This document shows, piece after piece, positions 7,678 to 16,035 of a DNA stretch of 54,519 nt (the stretch's first letter is position 1; each line of letters begins with the position of its first letter). The notes beneath the pieces were generated by a model, which was not told the DNA's origin, did no database searches, and worked only from the letters and a program-made list of their open reading frames with translations. Source of the DNA: Bacillota bacterium (GTDB lineage: Bacteria; Bacillota; Dethiobacteria; DTU022; UBA8154); assembly GCA_012837615.1 (NCBI GenBank), contig DUQX01000102.1:1-54519 (forward strand), in the 5' to 3' direction. Made by a program: the position numbers and the translations under genes.

Positions 7678-7701
7678 CGTTATGCAATATAGAGCATAAC
7701 A
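7678..7701. promoter_or_regulatory. ModE-type operator, mod box 2
   Basis: CGTTAT (7678-7683)-N12-ATAACA (7696-7701), one mismatch to the CGTTAT-N12-ATAACG pattern, with an inner GTTATGC/GCATAAC match. Both boxes are preceded by the same TTTTGGTTG stretch, suggesting duplication of the control element. Box centres are 57 bp apart. Confidence 0.6.
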
Positions 7702-8014
7702 ACACAACAAAAGAGAACTAAAGAACAGGGAAAATATTTAAACTAAGGGATAACGGGCAGTAAAGGGAAAAGTGAAATATCCAAAGGTAAAAAGAATATC
7801 ATCGGATGAAGGGGATATCATCTGAGGGAAGATGCGAAGATCCTGCTCAATTCGGAAATAAGCAGCTTTTTTGATCGAAACAGGAGGGGATGATCTATAG
7901 ATAAAGTGTACCTAGAATAGTCCTATGGGCTATAGTTTTCTAGTTTGGAAAATCTGCAGGGAGGGGTTAAAAAACACGGCTACATACACAGAAAGAAGAA
8001 GGAGGAATATTCAA

Positions 8015-8842
8015 GTGAACAGGAAACATTTATTCAGATGGATTACGGGCATGGTTTTAATTGCAGTCATGGTTTTGGCGTTGGCCGGGTGCGCATCCCC
8101 TGGGGAAGATCGGGAAGCGCTTTCCGAAGAAGGGACCCCGGAATCGGAGCCGGTTACTTTAAACCTGTCGGTAGCCGCCAGCCTTACCGATGCCATGTTG
8201 GAAATACAGCAGCTCTATGCAACAGAATGTCCACATATAAGCTTGGAATTTAACTTTGGCTCTTCAGGTTCCCTGCAGCAGCAGATTGAGCAGGGTGCTC
8301 CTACGGATATTTTTATGTCGGCCGCTACCAAACAGATGGACGAACTACAGGAACAAGATTTACTACTTGCTGAAACCCGCCTTGATTTGTTAGAAAACGA
8401 ATTGGTCCTCGTTGTCCCGCGGGGTTATACGGGTATAGCTAATTTTACTGACTTAATCAAGGACGAGATTGCCTTAGTTTCGATTGGCGATCCCGCTTCT
8501 GTACCGGCCGGCAAGTATGCACAGGAAACTTTAATAGCATTGAAAATATGGGAACAGCTTGAGTCCAAGCTGCTTTTGGCCAAAGACGTCCGCCAGGTGC
8601 TGGCTTATGTTGAAAACGAAGAGGTGCAGGTGGGTGCAGTTTATCGTACTGATGCAAATATCTCCGATAAAGTAGAGGTTGCGGCAGCCGCCCCTGAAGG
8701 TTCACACTCCCCGCTGATTTATCCAGTAGCGGTGATTAAAGATAGCCCACACCCAGAAGAAGCAAAAGCGCTACTTGCCTTTCTTGCAAATGAGCAATCC
8801 CAGGCGGTATTTGAAAAGTATGGATTTAAGGCTATGCATTAA
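8015..8842 (+). CDS. modA: Molybdate ABC transporter substrate-binding lipoprotein ModA
   Basis: A 275-residue lipoprotein: positively charged N-terminus, hydrophobic segment and lipobox LALAGC, then the ModA fold starting LNLSVAASLTDAM. The NFGSSGSLQQQIEQGAPTD and YPVAVIKDS segments are typical of ModA. It binds molybdate or tungstate outside the membrane and hands it to ModB. GTG 8015 is chosen because GGAGGAA lies at 8001-8007; the frame is open further upstream but has no ribosome site. First gene of modABC. Two ModE-type boxes lie upstream. A 170-bp spacer between box 2 and 7870 holds no riboswitch that I recognise. Confidence 0.95.
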   Translation: MNRKHLFRWITGMVLIAVMVLALAGCASPGEDREALSEEGTPESEPVTLNLSVAASLTDAMLEIQQLYATECPHISLEFNFGSSGSLQQQIEQGAPTDIFMSAATKQMDELQEQDLLLAETRLDLLENELVLVVPRGYTGIANFTDLIKDEIALVSIGDPASVPAGKYAQETLIALKIWEQLESKLLLAKDVRQVLAYVENEEVQVGAVYRTDANISDKVEVAAAAPEGSHSPLIYPVAVIKDSPHPEEAKALLAFLANEQSQAVFEKYGFKAMH

Positions 8843-8941
8843 CATAAGCAAGCAAATACAATAGCAGGCAAATACAACAGCGGACAAATACAAAATACTG
8901 CACAGACTTTTCTGTGTTTTGATTAATAGTGGGGGTAATAA

Positions 8942-9619
8942 ATGCCTGAAATGGATCTTGTCCCCGTATGGATTTCATTGAAAACTGCCGCTCTTTCGAC
9001 CGTAATTACTTTTTTTCTCGGCTGTGCTGCTGCCCGTTGGTTAGCCGGTTATCAGGGGAAGGCCAAAAGCCTCCTGGACGGCCTTTTTACCCTTCCCCTG
9101 GTATTACCCCCAACAGTGCTGGGGTTTGGTTTACTATTGTTGTTTGGAAAAAACGGCCCCTTAGGTAAGTTGCTGCTGAAACTGGGGACCACGGTTATCT
9201 TTTCCTGGTGGGCAACGGTTATTGCTGCCGTTGTCGTGGCTTTCCCGTTAATGTACCGGACAGCGCGGGGGGCGTTTGAGCAGATTGAACCCAATATTGA
9301 AAATGCCGCCCGCACGTTGGGTGCTTCTGAATGGGATATTTTTTGGCGGGTTACTTTGCCTTTGGCCTGGCCAGGCATTATGGCAGGGATCATCCTTTCT
9401 TTTGCCCGTTCTTTAGGGGAATTTGGGGCCACATTGATGATTGCCGGCAATATTCCCGGCAGAACACAGACTATTCCTTTGGCTATTTACTTTGCGGTGG
9501 CTGCCGGTGACAATGACAGGGCCTTGGCCTGGGTTGCCATTATTATGCTCATCTCCATGCTTTCAATCCTGGCACTTAATTACTGGCAGCGTTATGGAAA
9601 AAATTATGCTAATCATTAG
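8942..9619 (+). CDS. modB: Molybdate ABC transporter permease ModB
   Basis: 225 residues with about five membrane helices. The LPLVLPPTVLGFGLLLLFGK segment is characteristic of ModB. The EAA coupling loop is seen as ENAARTLGASEWDIFWRVTLPLAWPG around residues 115-140. The product forms the membrane channel of the ModABC importer. The start is ATG 8942 with GGGGGT upstream. It follows modA by 99 bp. Length and motif order are normal for the family. Confidence 0.96.
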   Translation: MPEMDLVPVWISLKTAALSTVITFFLGCAAARWLAGYQGKAKSLLDGLFTLPLVLPPTVLGFGLLLLFGKNGPLGKLLLKLGTTVIFSWWATVIAAVVVAFPLMYRTARGAFEQIEPNIENAARTLGASEWDIFWRVTLPLAWPGIMAGIILSFARSLGEFGATLMIAGNIPGRTQTIPLAIYFAVAAGDNDRALAWVAIIMLISMLSILALNYWQRYGKNYANH

Positions 9620-9863
9620 CGCATCAGCGCATCCGAGCCCGCCGGGAGGAAACCTACCCGGGGCGATTTCGGGACCGTATGGGGACATAGCGGGAAATTG
9701 GAGGGGCGGCTATAGGAGCGGCACGCGTATGGACAACCAGCATTTTACATTACGACAAATTAAAAGCGTTTTAACATGCCAGCTTGTGAAACAATATTGA
9801 CAATATGTGCTGGGAATATGTAAGTTGCAAACATCAGACTCAGACCCGGAGGAGGTAGTGCCT
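9620..9863 (+). other. modB-modC spacer with a possible 23-codon frame
   Basis: An unusually long 244-bp gap for a modBC pair. It contains ATG 9729 to TGA 9798-9800 (product starts MDNQHFTLRQ), preceded by AGGAG about 12 nt away. There is no similarity that I can recognise, so it is not called as a gene. No terminator is visible. Confidence 0.35.
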
Positions 9864-11006
9864 TTGTTAGAAGTCAAAATCAAAAAGACATTTCCCGGCT
9901 TTAAATTGACAGTTGCTTTTGCCATAAACCAAGAAATATTGTCTTTAGTCGGCCCTTCCGGTAGTGGAAAAAGCCTGACCTTACAATGTATTTCCGGTTT
10001 AATGAACCCAGACGAGGGTTATCTTCAAGTGAACGGCAAAGTGCTGCTCGACACGGCAGCCGGCATAAACGTACCACCGCAAAAGCGAAAAGTGGGCTAC
10101 GTATTCCAAAACTATGCGCTTTTTCCCCACCTGACTGTCTTTGAAAATATCGCCTTTGGTCTTGCTGCCTGGGAGCGACGGAAGGTTGTGGCCAGGGTTG
10201 CTTATCTGCTGGAAAAAATGCGTTTAAGCGACTATAAAGATCGCTATCCTCACCAGCTTTCGGGGGGGCAGCAGCAGAGGGTAGCCCTGGCCCGGGCCTT
10301 GGCGCCGGAACCGGAAATTTTACTGCTGGACGAACCTTTTTCTGCCCTCGATACCCAGGTGAGGGGGGAGTTGGAGAGAGAAATTTTAGCTCTACACCAA
10401 TTTTATCGGGGCCATATTATTTTTGTTTCCCATAATTTAGATGAAGCCTACCGTTTGGGTTCTCAGATTGCAGTATACGAAGCAGGGCAGATCTTACAGT
10501 TAGGGTACAAAAAAAAGCTGATTAATGCTCCGGCCAACCAAACCGTTGCCAAATTAACAGGTACCAGGAACTTGGTCGAGGGAATAATTCGTAATATAAA
10601 TGGCGCAAAAGCAGAAGTAATGGTGCCGGCCTGGCAGGAGAAGCTGCAGGTCAACATGCTTCACCCTGAAAAATATTATCCAAACCAAAAAGTCATTATC
10701 GGGATCCGGCCAGAATATATCCGGATTAGCAATTGTTTTCCAGAAAGTGTTTCCCGACCAAATGGCCCGGGCAACCGCTCCATACAGGCGATCCATGAAT
10801 CGCCTGCACAACTATTGGCCGCACAGGTGGTGGAAGCGGTCGATGGGGTGACTTCTTATACTTACCGCTTGCGGTTAAAAAACGGTTCCGCCCAAGAATT
10901 TCACTTGGAAGCGGATGTTTCCAAGCTGACAGCCCCTTGGATACCTGCCGGAAAAACCTGTTACCTGCATTTGCCTTCCGAAAGGGTATTCCTCATCACT
11001 CCGTAA
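9864..11006 (+). CDS. modC: Molybdate ABC transporter ATP-binding protein ModC
   Basis: A 380-residue ATPase energising molybdate import. Walker A GPSGSGKS (about 30-37), signature LSGGQQQRVALARAL, Walker B ILLLDEPFSALD and switch His in FVSHNLDEA are all intact. The C-terminal ~130 residues form a regulatory domain resembling the TOBE/molybdate-binding part of ModC (GIRPEYIRIS and on). TTG 9864 is chosen: GGAGGAGGT at 9848-9856 gives ideal spacing. The gene ends the mod operon. A long charged linker around residues 225-265 leads into the regulatory domain. Confidence 0.94.
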   Translation: MLEVKIKKTFPGFKLTVAFAINQEILSLVGPSGSGKSLTLQCISGLMNPDEGYLQVNGKVLLDTAAGINVPPQKRKVGYVFQNYALFPHLTVFENIAFGLAAWERRKVVARVAYLLEKMRLSDYKDRYPHQLSGGQQQRVALARALAPEPEILLLDEPFSALDTQVRGELEREILALHQFYRGHIIFVSHNLDEAYRLGSQIAVYEAGQILQLGYKKKLINAPANQTVAKLTGTRNLVEGIIRNINGAKAEVMVPAWQEKLQVNMLHPEKYYPNQKVIIGIRPEYIRISNCFPESVSRPNGPGNRSIQAIHESPAQLLAAQVVEAVDGVTSYTYRLRLKNGSAQEFHLEADVSKLTAPWIPAGKTCYLHLPSERVFLITP

Positions 11007-11029
11007 GTAACACAATTAGTTTATTTTGC

Positions 11030-11055
11030 TTGCAATTATTAATTGTTTATGTTAA
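11030..11055 (+). promoter_or_regulatory. Possible promoter of the cold-shock gene
   Basis: TTGCAA-N17-TAAAGT lies about 130 bp upstream of the csp start. It leaves a long 5' leader, as is usual for cold-shock mRNAs. The match to the sigma-A consensus is moderate. Confidence 0.35.
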
Positions 11056-11183
11056 AGTGACTTGGAATTAAAAAGACGAGAACAACTTAAACGGACTTAA
11101 GGCCTCTTAACATAGTAAGGACGAAGTATGTTTGTGTTATTCCGCTTTTTGATTCAAAAAAAAACAAGGGGGCCTGCCAATAC

Positions 11184-11381
11184 ATGGAAGGTAAGGTAAA
11201 ATGGTTTAATTCAGAGAAAGGTTTTGGATTTATTGAAAGAAGCGAAGGTGGAGATGTATTCGTCCACTTTTCAGCAATCCAGACCGAAGGGTTTAAAACA
11301 TTGGAAGAAGGGCAGAGCGTAAAATTTGATGTTGTTGAAGGCACTCGCGGCCCACAAGCGGCTAACGTTGTTCCTCTATAA
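11184..11381 (+). CDS. Cold-shock protein (CspA/CspB family)
   Basis: 65 residues forming one complete cold-shock domain. RNP1 (KGFGFIE) and RNP2 (VFVHFS) single-strand nucleic-acid binding motifs are intact, and the protein starts [17 protein letters not shown]. It acts as an RNA chaperone. The ATG at 11184 follows AAGGGGG. A long leader (about 120 nt or more) precedes it, as expected for temperature-sensitive mRNA structure, and two hairpin terminators follow. It is monocistronic and unrelated to its Mo neighbours. Confidence 0.97.
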   Translation: MEGKVKWFNSEKGFGFIERSEGGDVFVHFSAIQTEGFKTLEEGQSVKFDVVEGTRGPQAANVVPL

Positions 11382-11415
11382 GATTTTCAAGACGTGATAC
11401 TGCCGTAAAAAAGAC

Positions 11416-11462
11416 ATGCAACAGGGGACGGGTTTGAAGTTTCTCCTGTTGCATTGTTTTTT
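11416..11462 (+). terminator. Terminator 1 after csp
   Basis: Perfect 10-bp stem ATGCAACAGG (11416-11425) / CCTGTTGCAT (11445-11454), then TGTTTTTTC. Confidence 0.85.
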
Positions 11463-11486
11463 CTTGTTGGGAATATGGTATAAGGC

Positions 11487-11523
11487 GCAACAAGGCGGTT
11501 CTCCCTGTTGCACTATTTTTTAT
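11487..11523 (+). terminator. Terminator 2 after csp
   Basis: Stem GCAACA (11487-11492) / TGTTGC (11506-11511), extended by two G-C pairs, then ACTATTTTTTATT. The arms repeat those of terminator 1, so the pair looks duplicated. Confidence 0.65.
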
Positions 11524-11679
11524 TACTGGAATGTGCTAGCTGCAACAAAAGAACTGCCACCTGCCGCAGCCCTTCCGCAAAAAAATATTGACGTATGCTC
11601 ATTAATTGGTTTATAATCAGAACAAGTGTCAATACTTTGTGAATTGTGTTGAGCATGGTTGTTTGGGGAGCTGATAAGG

Positions 11680-12492
11680 GTGAAAAAATTACCATCAAAA
11701 GTATTGATCAGAGGTGCCGGAGACCTGGCCAGTGGGACGGCTCACCGCCTATGGCAGGCTGGATTTGATATCGTTATGCTGGAGTTGCCGCAACCGCTTG
11801 TTGTAAGGCGCAGCGTTTCTTTTGCCTCTGCCGTTTATGAGGGTTCTGCGTCTATTGAAGGGGTTGAAGCAAGATGCTGCCGGGGGATTGAAGAAGCCGA
11901 TCGAATAGGGGATTTGCTGAGAAAACGAATTATACCTGTATTTATCGATCCGGATGGTAAGTTGATACATATTTATCAACCTGATGTTCTGGTTGATGCC
12001 ATCCTGGCCAAAAGAAATACGGGCACTTCTATTGGCGATGCCCCTGTTGTTATAGGGCTGGGCCCCGGTTTTACCGCCGGGGAGGATGTCCACGCCGTTA
12101 TAGAAACCAAGCGGGGCCATGATTTGGGCAGGGTAATCTATGACGGATCTGCCGCTCCAAACACCGGTGTGCCCGGCGATATTGCAGGCTATGCATTGGA
12201 AAGGGTGCTGCGGGCACCTGCCGGGGGGATATTCAACACCTCGAAAAAAATAGGCGATCTTGTTGAGAAGGGCGAAACGGTTGCTGCTGTAAACGATGTT
12301 CCTGTTAAGGCGGCTATAAGCGGCGTTATTCGCGGTTTGCTTTATCCGGGCCTGGAGGTAAAGCCGGGGTATAAAATTGGAGATATCGATCCCCGCGGGG
12401 AGGAAATAGATGTTTATACCATTTCTGATAAAGCTAGAGCTATAGGGGGAGGCGTACTGGAAGCAATTTTATATTTGTCGCAAAACAAATAG
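11680..12492 (+). CDS. yqeB: YqeB/EF2563-family selenium-dependent molybdenum hydroxylase system protein
   Basis: 270 residues. The N-terminus VLIRGAGDLASGTAHRL is a Rossmann-like glycine motif typical of this family. The middle GPGFTAGEDVHAVIETKRGHDLG segment and the C-terminal DIDPRG..AIGGGVLEA are also family hallmarks. By family knowledge, these proteins occur with selenium-dependent Mo hydroxylases and take part in their maturation or labile-selenium insertion; the biochemistry is not settled. GTG 11680 with GGGGAG at 11665-11670 is the best start. It precedes an xdhC-like gene, forming a maturation pair, but no hydroxylase structural gene is in the window. Confidence 0.88.
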   Translation: MKKLPSKVLIRGAGDLASGTAHRLWQAGFDIVMLELPQPLVVRRSVSFASAVYEGSASIEGVEARCCRGIEEADRIGDLLRKRIIPVFIDPDGKLIHIYQPDVLVDAILAKRNTGTSIGDAPVVIGLGPGFTAGEDVHAVIETKRGHDLGRVIYDGSAAPNTGVPGDIAGYALERVLRAPAGGIFNTSKKIGDLVEKGETVAAVNDVPVKAAISGVIRGLLYPGLEVKPGYKIGDIDPRGEEIDVYTISDKARAIGGGVLEAILYLSQNK

Positions 12493-12499
12493 TGTCCTA

Positions 12500-12601
12500 A
12501 TATTATATAGTAATGAATGCGTCTACATAGCAATGTGACATTCGGGGTATAGCTCGGGCGGAAAACAAAATCTTTATAACGGCTATATTACTATATAATA
12601 T
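12500..12601. repeat. 15-bp inverted repeat between yqeB and xdhC
   Basis: ATATTATATAGTAAT (12500-12514) is exactly complementary to ATTACTATATAATAT (12587-12601), 72 bp apart. A half ModE-like site (TATAACG) lies at 12576-12582. It could form a long AT-rich hairpin in the yqeB-xdhC transcript. Neither arm is followed by a terminator-like U-run. Confidence 0.6.
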
Positions 12602-12694
12602 AATACATTATAGTCATTGAATGTATTCGGTATTTTTTATATATTTTATGTTGAAGCTTGATGGCAATAACATTTTTAGGGGTGCTGCAAATTG

Positions 12695-13495
12695 ATGGAA
12701 AAAGAAATCTTTGAACGCCTTAGCCAGATGGCAGAGAACGCGGAGCCTGCCGCGCTTGTTACGATTATCGAATCAACGGGGTCGGTTCCGGGCAAAACCG
12801 GCTTTAAAATGCTGGTGGATCTCGAGGGGAATACCCTGGGTACCGTTGGCGGCGGTCCAATTGAGGCGACAGCGATCAGGGAAGCCGTAGAGGCCATTAA
12901 AAAAAATGCCTCCCAAATAAGGAAGTACAGGCTGGATAATAAAGAAGCCGGTGGAGTGGGTATGATCTGCGGCGGGGAGGTCACTGTCTTCATTGATGTA
13001 ATTGTCCCTCCGGAATCGCTTTTAATTATCGGCGCCGGGCATATTGCCCAGCCCCTTGCAGCCATGGCGAAAATTGTTGGTTTTCATGTAACCGTAATGG
13101 ATGACAGGGAGGAATTTTGCAACAGCGAGAGATTCCCGACGGCGGACAAGTGCCTGGTTGGGGAGATACCGGAGCTGCTACAGGAATGGAAGATAACCGG
13201 GAATACATACATTACCATCATAACGCGCGGGCACGAGTACGATGAAATAGCCCTGGAAAAAACCCTCCTTTCTGGAGCCTTCTACCTGGGGATGATCGGC
13301 AGCCAGACCAAAGTTAAAAGAATTTATAGCAATCTAATTGAAAAAGGCTTTTCCGAAAAAGATCTGGAGAAAGTTCATGCCCCTATTGGCCTGGATATCA
13401 AAGCTATTACCGCAGAAGAGATCGCTGTCAGTATCCTGGCACAGTTAATATTTGTAAAAAACAGGGCAAAAGGTTTTAAGGGTTTTACAGGGTAA
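12695..13495 (+). CDS. XdhC/CoxI-family molybdenum hydroxylase maturation protein
   Basis: 266 residues. The N-terminal XdhC domain has ESTGSVPGKTGFKMLVD and GTVGGGPIEA, here with no Cys in the GGGPIE loop. The middle GEVTVFIDV leads to a C-terminal Rossmann domain (LLIIGAGHIAQPLAAMA..VTVMDDR) and the GMIGSQTK segment. XdhC proteins bind the molybdenum cofactor, protect its sulfurated form and insert it into xanthine dehydrogenase-like enzymes. ATG 12695 follows AGGGGTG at 12679-12685. It is paired with yqeB. Substrate enzymes are encoded elsewhere. It might belong to the XdhC-like group that works with selenium-dependent hydroxylases, given yqeB. Confidence 0.93.
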   Translation: MEKEIFERLSQMAENAEPAALVTIIESTGSVPGKTGFKMLVDLEGNTLGTVGGGPIEATAIREAVEAIKKNASQIRKYRLDNKEAGGVGMICGGEVTVFIDVIVPPESLLIIGAGHIAQPLAAMAKIVGFHVTVMDDREEFCNSERFPTADKCLVGEIPELLQEWKITGNTYITIITRGHEYDEIALEKTLLSGAFYLGMIGSQTKVKRIYSNLIEKGFSEKDLEKVHAPIGLDIKAITAEEIAVSILAQLIFVKNRAKGFKGFTG

Positions 13496-13522
13496 CAAAA
13501 TAACAAGCGGGCACCTGTGATC

Positions 13523-13551
13523 TTGACAATTTTTAAAAAATAGTATACTAT
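13523..13551 (+). promoter_or_regulatory. Strong sigma-A-like promoter upstream of the NTPase/ECF operon
   Basis: TTGACA (13523-13528) followed by TATACT (13544-13549; 15-bp spacer) or TACTAT (13546-13551; 17-bp spacer). It lies about 450 bp before the next gene. The 13550-13850 stretch has no gene that I can support; it could be a long leader or encode a small RNA. Confidence 0.5.
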
Positions 13552-13850
13552 TTGAAGGGTGTTAAAAGTCGCCAGATGATTTTTAAATAAGTCAACTATA
13601 AAGATTCGCTTCACCTTTAAACGGATAAAATGGAGAAGCGGTGTTTTTAGGTTTTCAGGATAGTAAAGCAAACTGCAAGTGCTTGAGTTATAATCTTGGG
13701 GGTATAATGGCCGGCCTATCCTACGTTATAATAAGCTTGCATCCATTAGCGTTGTGAGTTGTCATTGGGTTATTAGATTGCTTACATGTATGGGGCGCGG
13801 CGCATGGGTTTTCTTGGGTTTTCTATTAATAAGGGGGTACTCTTATATCG

Positions 13851-13876
13851 TCGTTATTCTTATACAAGTATAACGA
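13851..13876. promoter_or_regulatory. ModE-type operator, ecf box 1
   Basis: A 26-bp imperfect palindrome with arms TCGTTAT (13851-13857) and ATAACGA (13870-13876); only two of thirteen base pairs mismatch. It contains exactly CGTTAT-N12-ATAACG. It is the best ModE-like site in the window, and sits 150 bp upstream of the NTPase gene. Confidence 0.75.
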
Positions 13877-13879
13877 TGT

Positions 13880-13903
13880 CGTTATACATATATAGGTATA
13901 ACG
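13880..13903. promoter_or_regulatory. ModE-type operator, ecf box 2
   Basis: A 24-bp palindrome with arms CGTTATAC (13880-13887) and GTATAACG (13896-13903) and only one mismatched pair, again CGTTAT-N12-ATAACG. Its centre is 28 bp from box 1, close to three helical turns, which suggests cooperative binding. Confidence 0.75.
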
Positions 13904-14001
13904 GCGAAGAATGATGCATAAAGATAATATACAGCTCGATTGAGCTGTTCTTACGATTGGGCTGAACTATTGAAATTAAAGACCGGAGCGTTGATGCTGC
14001 A

Positions 14002-14670
14002 ATGAAGAAGAACTTGTTTATAGAAGGAAATATCCGTCTAGGTAAATCTACACTTATTCGAGAAATCCTGCTTCCCTTTTTTCCAAAAGTGGGAGGAATT
14101 TTTGTGCAGAGAATATTTATTGGGGAGCGCTATGTCGCGTTTAAATTAAATCCGGTAAGAGAAGCGGAGGATTACCGGCTGAATAAATACGTAAACAGTT
14201 TAAGCGGGATGGACAACCTTTTTCTTTATAGCGATGTCAGGGGTAAATGGCAGGCCAAAAAGGAAATTTTTGAAAGTGGCGGGGTTGCATACATAAAGGA
14301 AAGTATCGAAGATAATAAAAAATTAATACTGCTGGATGAGTTGGGTGGGGTGGAGCTTAATTGCCCCGCTTTTATGGAGACTGTTATGACGGCATTAAAC
14401 AGCAAGATACCCGTGCTCGGTGTTTTAAAATCTTCGCGAAATGTGGGGAAATTAAATGCAGCTCTGACATCCAACCGGGCGGGTAATTGTGCGAATAGCG
14501 TTCGCGCTGTTTCGGCAGAAAAAAAAGTAAGGGGGGATAGCGGGGCCTGTTTCCTACAGCGTATCAAATCCCATCCGGAATTTGAACTTTTACGCGTTAC
14601 CGAAAACAATATTCCGGAAATCAAAAGCAAAGTAAAAAAATTTGTGGAGAGGGCCTTATCGCGAGCGTGA
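14002..14670 (+). CDS. P-loop NTPase of the THEP1-like type
   Basis: 222 residues. The P-loop is GNIRLGKST (about 9-17), fitting GxxxxGK[ST]. Walker B LILLDELGGVEL resembles the DEIGxMEL motif of THEP1-type nucleoside triphosphatases. The GVLKSSRN segment continues the fold. A low-complexity stretch (about 150-180) is looser. Family members hydrolyse NTPs with unclear function; some relatives sit near molybdopterin genes, like MobB. The start is ATG 14002 with only a weak GGAG 14 nt away. It is the first gene of a six-gene operon (NTPase, methyltransferase, ECF S, A, A', T), with two ModE-type operators upstream. A role in handling the imported compound is inference. Confidence 0.75.
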   Translation: MKKNLFIEGNIRLGKSTLIREILLPFFPKVGGIFVQRIFIGERYVAFKLNPVREAEDYRLNKYVNSLSGMDNLFLYSDVRGKWQAKKEIFESGGVAYIKESIEDNKKLILLDELGGVELNCPAFMETVMTALNSKIPVLGVLKSSRNVGKLNAALTSNRAGNCANSVRAVSAEKKVRGDSGACFLQRIKSHPEFELLRVTENNIPEIKSKVKKFVERALSRA

Positions 14671-15431
14671 TGAAAGAATGGACGGACGAACAAATATTAA
14701 ATTATTACCTGGGTATCGAGCATAGCGATTATCCGTGGGTGTTCTGGGAGGCCATGCGGCCGCATCTTGGCGGTTGTGCATCTTTGATTGATATCGGCAG
14801 CGGCCCCGGAGCATTTGCACTGGCGGCTGCCCGGGATGGTTTTCATGTTCAGGCGGTAGATATAAGCAAAAAAAACCTCGATGCCCTGCATGGGAAAATA
14901 AAAGAGCTGGGGTTGAAGAAGATAAAGCTTATTTATGGCGATTGGCTGGAGGCGGAGGTGGAAAAATGCGATGTGGCTGTCTGTGCATACAGTTTTGGCG
15001 GCACAATCGGCACTGCCCAGGGGATTAACAAAATTTTTGAGATTGCCGGAAAGGCCGCTTTCTTTATTTCTCCCTATGCAAGCGTTCAAACCGATTTTTT
15101 AACCGGGGAGCTTTATATAAAAATGGGAATTGAACCCCCTTCTTTCAGCGGGGACTACCGCGATCTTTTGCGGTTGATACAAAATCAAGGGAGGGAAGTT
15201 GAGTGTAAAATATTCGAATATGATTTTGGCATGCCCCTGGCAAGTAAGGATGGGCTCGACAACTGCGTCCTTTACCTGGGAGAAAAACTGGGGCTGCCCC
15301 CTACAGATCTTTTTAAGGAGCATCTTCAAAAAATTATCACCATGCGAAACGGCCTTTACTGGGTGCCCAACCCCAGGAAAAGCGCCATGATAATCTGGAA
15401 AGGGAGAAGTGAAACAAATGACAATGATTAA
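14670..15431 (+). CDS. Class I SAM-dependent methyltransferase
   Basis: 253 residues. Motif I is LIDIGSGPGAFALAAA (about 40-55), followed by the acidic loop VDIS and a motif-II-like DVAVCAYSF. The substrate is not predictable. ATG 14670 overlaps the NTPase stop by one base (TGATG), indicating coupled translation. The 3' end overlaps the S-component start. Being inside an ECF transporter operon, it may modify the imported ligand or a precursor. It does not resemble the cobalamin-pathway methyltransferases. Confidence 0.85.
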   Translation: MKEWTDEQILNYYLGIEHSDYPWVFWEAMRPHLGGCASLIDIGSGPGAFALAAARDGFHVQAVDISKKNLDALHGKIKELGLKKIKLIYGDWLEAEVEKCDVAVCAYSFGGTIGTAQGINKIFEIAGKAAFFISPYASVQTDFLTGELYIKMGIEPPSFSGDYRDLLRLIQNQGREVECKIFEYDFGMPLASKDGLDNCVLYLGEKLGLPPTDLFKEHLQKIITMRNGLYWVPNPRKSAMIIWKGRSETNDND

Positions 15432-15999
15432 CAGATTTTTTATAAGGTTTACTACCTTTGACTTCGTAATTATTGCACTTTTATCAGCTTGCGGGATTGC
15501 TACAAAACCTTTTGTTAGGTTTTTGGCCCAGATATTTACGGGAACCCTGGTCCCCATCGGGACGGTAGCCGGTATCTTTTATATGCTCTGGATTGTCCTG
15601 GCCTGCGCTATTGTAAAAAAAAGGGGAACGGCTATTTTAGTCGGCATAGTTCAATCAGTTTTGGTAGTGGTATTTGACATGCTCGGCAACCGCGGTTTGG
15701 CTAACCTTCTGGTTTACGTCGTCCCCGGAGTCACCCTGGAGCTGGCGATGCTGGCCTTCCCGCATTATGTTTCTACGCTTTTCAGTTCGTTTACCGCAGG
15801 TGCAGTGTGTAACGCTACCGGTTCGTTTATCGTTAGCGTGGTTTTTATGCGCCTGGCCTTTATTCCCATGCTGGTTTCATTGATAGTATCAGGCATATTT
15901 GGAGGAATTGGGGGAATTGTGGGCTATAAGCTATACGATGTGGTTAACAGTTTAAAGGGTGCGGCAAGGGAATACAGCGATCAAGAACCGCAGGGTTAA
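15418..15999 (+). CDS. ECF transporter substrate-binding (S) component, substrate unknown
   Basis: About 193 residues with roughly six hydrophobic helices and no signal peptide, the size and topology of an ECF S component. The TLVPIGTVAGIFYMLW..A segment recalls YkoE/HmpT-like S components, but there is no TPP riboswitch upstream, so thiamin precursors are unlikely. ATG 15418 is 11 nt from AGGGAG (15401-15406). The gene overlaps the methyltransferase by 14 bp and is followed by its own two ATPases and T subunit, making a dedicated group I ECF system. The ModE-like boxes suggest a ligand linked to Mo or W metabolism. Confidence 0.78.
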   Translation: MTMINRFFIRFTTFDFVIIALLSACGIATKPFVRFLAQIFTGTLVPIGTVAGIFYMLWIVLACAIVKKRGTAILVGIVQSVLVVVFDMLGNRGLANLLVYVVPGVTLELAMLAFPHYVSTLFSSFTAGAVCNATGSFIVSVVFMRLAFIPMLVSLIVSGIFGGIGGIVGYKLYDVVNSLKGAAREYSDQEPQG

Positions 16000-16035
16000 T
16001 AATATAAAAATAATGGTGGTGTATAAGTAAAAAGT

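Noticed and set aside
7702-8014. Molybdenum-cofactor riboswitch upstream of modA
   Set aside because: I could not find the conserved stems; control is better explained by the ModE-type boxes.
13550-14001. Known riboswitch classes (TPP, THF, Moco) in the leader of the ECF operon
   Set aside because: No core motif matched by eye; a covariance-model search would be needed.
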